Shown: piece by piece, positions 63,368-64,000 of the stretch
Layout: every line of letters begins with the position of its first letter
Numbering within the stretch: position 1 is the stretch's first letter
Assembly: GCF_010731535.1 (NCBI RefSeq)
Contig: NZ_AP022581.1
Coordinates: 4,783,952-4,847,951 of the forward strand
DNA length: 64,000 nucleotides
Direction: 5' to 3'
DNA from: Mycobacterium lacus
Lineage (GTDB): Bacteria; Actinomycetota; Actinomycetes; Mycobacteriales; Mycobacteriaceae
The notes under the pieces: generated by a model
Database searches by the model: none
Told to the model about the DNA's origin: nothing
What the model saw: only the letters and a program-made list of their open reading frames with translations
Translations under genes and position numbers: made by a program

Positions 63368-64000
63368 GTGGCGTTCGATTCCCTCAACTCTGCAGAGCTC
63401 GCGGCGCAGCACGCCCGCCATCAGCAGGATTATGCGGCGTTGCGGGCCAAGAAGCTGGCGTTGGATCTGACCCGCGGCAAGCCGTCACCCGAGCAGCTCG
63501 ACCTGTCCAATCGGCTGCTGAGCCTGCCTGGAGACGACTACCGCGACGTCGAGGGCACCGACACCCGCAACTATGGCGGCCTGCACGGCCTGCCCGAGCT
63601 GCGGGCCATCTTCGGAGAGCTGCTTGGCATCCCGGTGCAAAACCTGATCGCGGGCAACAACTCCAGCCTGGAGTTGATGCACGACACCGTCGCCTTTTCG
63701 ATGTTGTACGGCGGCGTGGACTCGCCTCGGCCCTGGAAGGACGAACCGAGCGTCAAATTCCTCTGCCCGGTCCCTGGCTATGACCGGCACTTTGCCATCA
63801 CCGAGACGATGGGCGTCGAGATGATCCCCGTCCCGATCCTCGAGGACGGTCCGGACGTCGACCTGATCGAGGAGCTGGTCGCCGCCGACCCCGCCATCAA
63901 GGGGATGTGGACGGTACCGGTATTCGCCAACCCCACCGGCGTCACCTGCTCCTGGGAAACGGTTCGCCGGCTCGTCCAGATGCGCACGGCGGCACCCGAC
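63368..64000 (+). CDS. Aminotransferase, Rv3722c-like (3' end beyond window)
   Basis: The first 211 codons of a PLP-dependent fold-type I aminotransferase are present, from GTG 63368 (V/MAFDSLNSAELAAQHARH). Visible are LDLTRGKPSPEQLDLS, the substrate-side NYGGLHGLPELR, the phosphate-binding NNSSLELMHD and the ring-stacking and Asn region MWTVPVFANPTGVTCSWE. Rv3722c of M. tuberculosis is the main aspartate aminotransferase in nitrogen assimilation. The PLP-binding Lys lies beyond the window. It is 50 bp after ffs. Confidence 0.92.
   Translation, partial: MAFDSLNSAELAAQHARHQQDYAALRAKKLALDLTRGKPSPEQLDLSNRLLSLPGDDYRDVEGTDTRNYGGLHGLPELRAIFGELLGIPVQNLIAGNNSSLELMHDTVAFSMLYGGVDSPRPWKDEPSVKFLCPVPGYDRHFAITETMGVEMIPVPILEDGPDVDLIEELVAADPAIKGMWTVPVFANPTGVTCSWETVRRLVQMRTAAPD

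Overview
The window is chromosomal DNA of a slow-growing Mycobacterium. The support is high GC with GTG-rich starts, PE, PPE-PPW and PPE-MPTR genes, ESX (EsxR/EsxS/EccE-like) genes, a 13E12 HNH gene with a LexA-type box, an LpqH-type lipoprotein, LucA, and near-continuous synteny with the M. tuberculosis Rv3722c-Rv3755c block (Rv numbers and lengths are from memory). The species cannot be fixed from the sequence alone.

Layout. 1-2918: backbone tyrA, a TadA-associated gene, tadA and tRNA-Ser(CGA); tadA carries three in-frame copies of a 57-bp repeat. 2919-8750: a nested mobile island beside that tRNA, with an IS256-type transposase split by a Tn554-like tyrosine-recombinase element that is itself split by an IS3-family element. 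8855-18245: a GH5-like secreted hydrolase, two paralogous small proteins around a YbjQ-like gene, PE34-like, a methyltransferase, a Baeyer-Villiger monooxygenase with a WS/DGAT acyltransferase, and a damaged PE/PPE pair. 18303-22758: a decayed DDE transposase and a 13E12 HNH gene cut by a second copy of the same IS3 element. 23865-27211: a reduced ESX-3-like satellite (PE, PPE, esxS, esxR, a 26-codon espG3 stub, eccE3-like). 27226-47786: backbone genes with insertions: an AraC regulator, an adenosine-specific kinase, fadD, tgs2, Nudix, DUF2330, P450, the divergent ligC/PolD-like repair pair, higBA, an MFS-cNMP-patatin fusion, an FAD oxidoreductase, an alcohol dehydrogenase with an apparent ATT start, an epimerase and a cutinase. 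48002-61870: an accessory block not remembered from M. tuberculosis at this point, with two convergent PPE-MPTR genes sharing an inverted 0.54-kb segment (one cut by an ISAs1 element with a 10-bp target duplication), a dihydrodipicolinate-reductase-like enzyme, two coupled unknown genes, vapBC, a TPR-like/CHAT-protease pair and an LpqH-like lipoprotein. 61964-64000: lucA, tRNA-Ser(GGA), five 56-bp repeats of the family seen in tadA, the SRP RNA and the start of an Rv3722c-type aminotransferase.

How it fits together. Many genes concern the envelope and lipids: fadD, two WS/DGAT enzymes, monooxygenase, P450, cutinase, patatin fusion, LucA, LpqH-like, PE/PPE and ESX. These are interleaved with toxin-antitoxin pairs, a candidate CHAT-protease effector module and several insertion sequences. 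The most informative features are structural: nested insertions with recoverable ancestral reading frames, duplicated promoter modules, in-frame repeat expansion, and deletion-fused ESX remnants.
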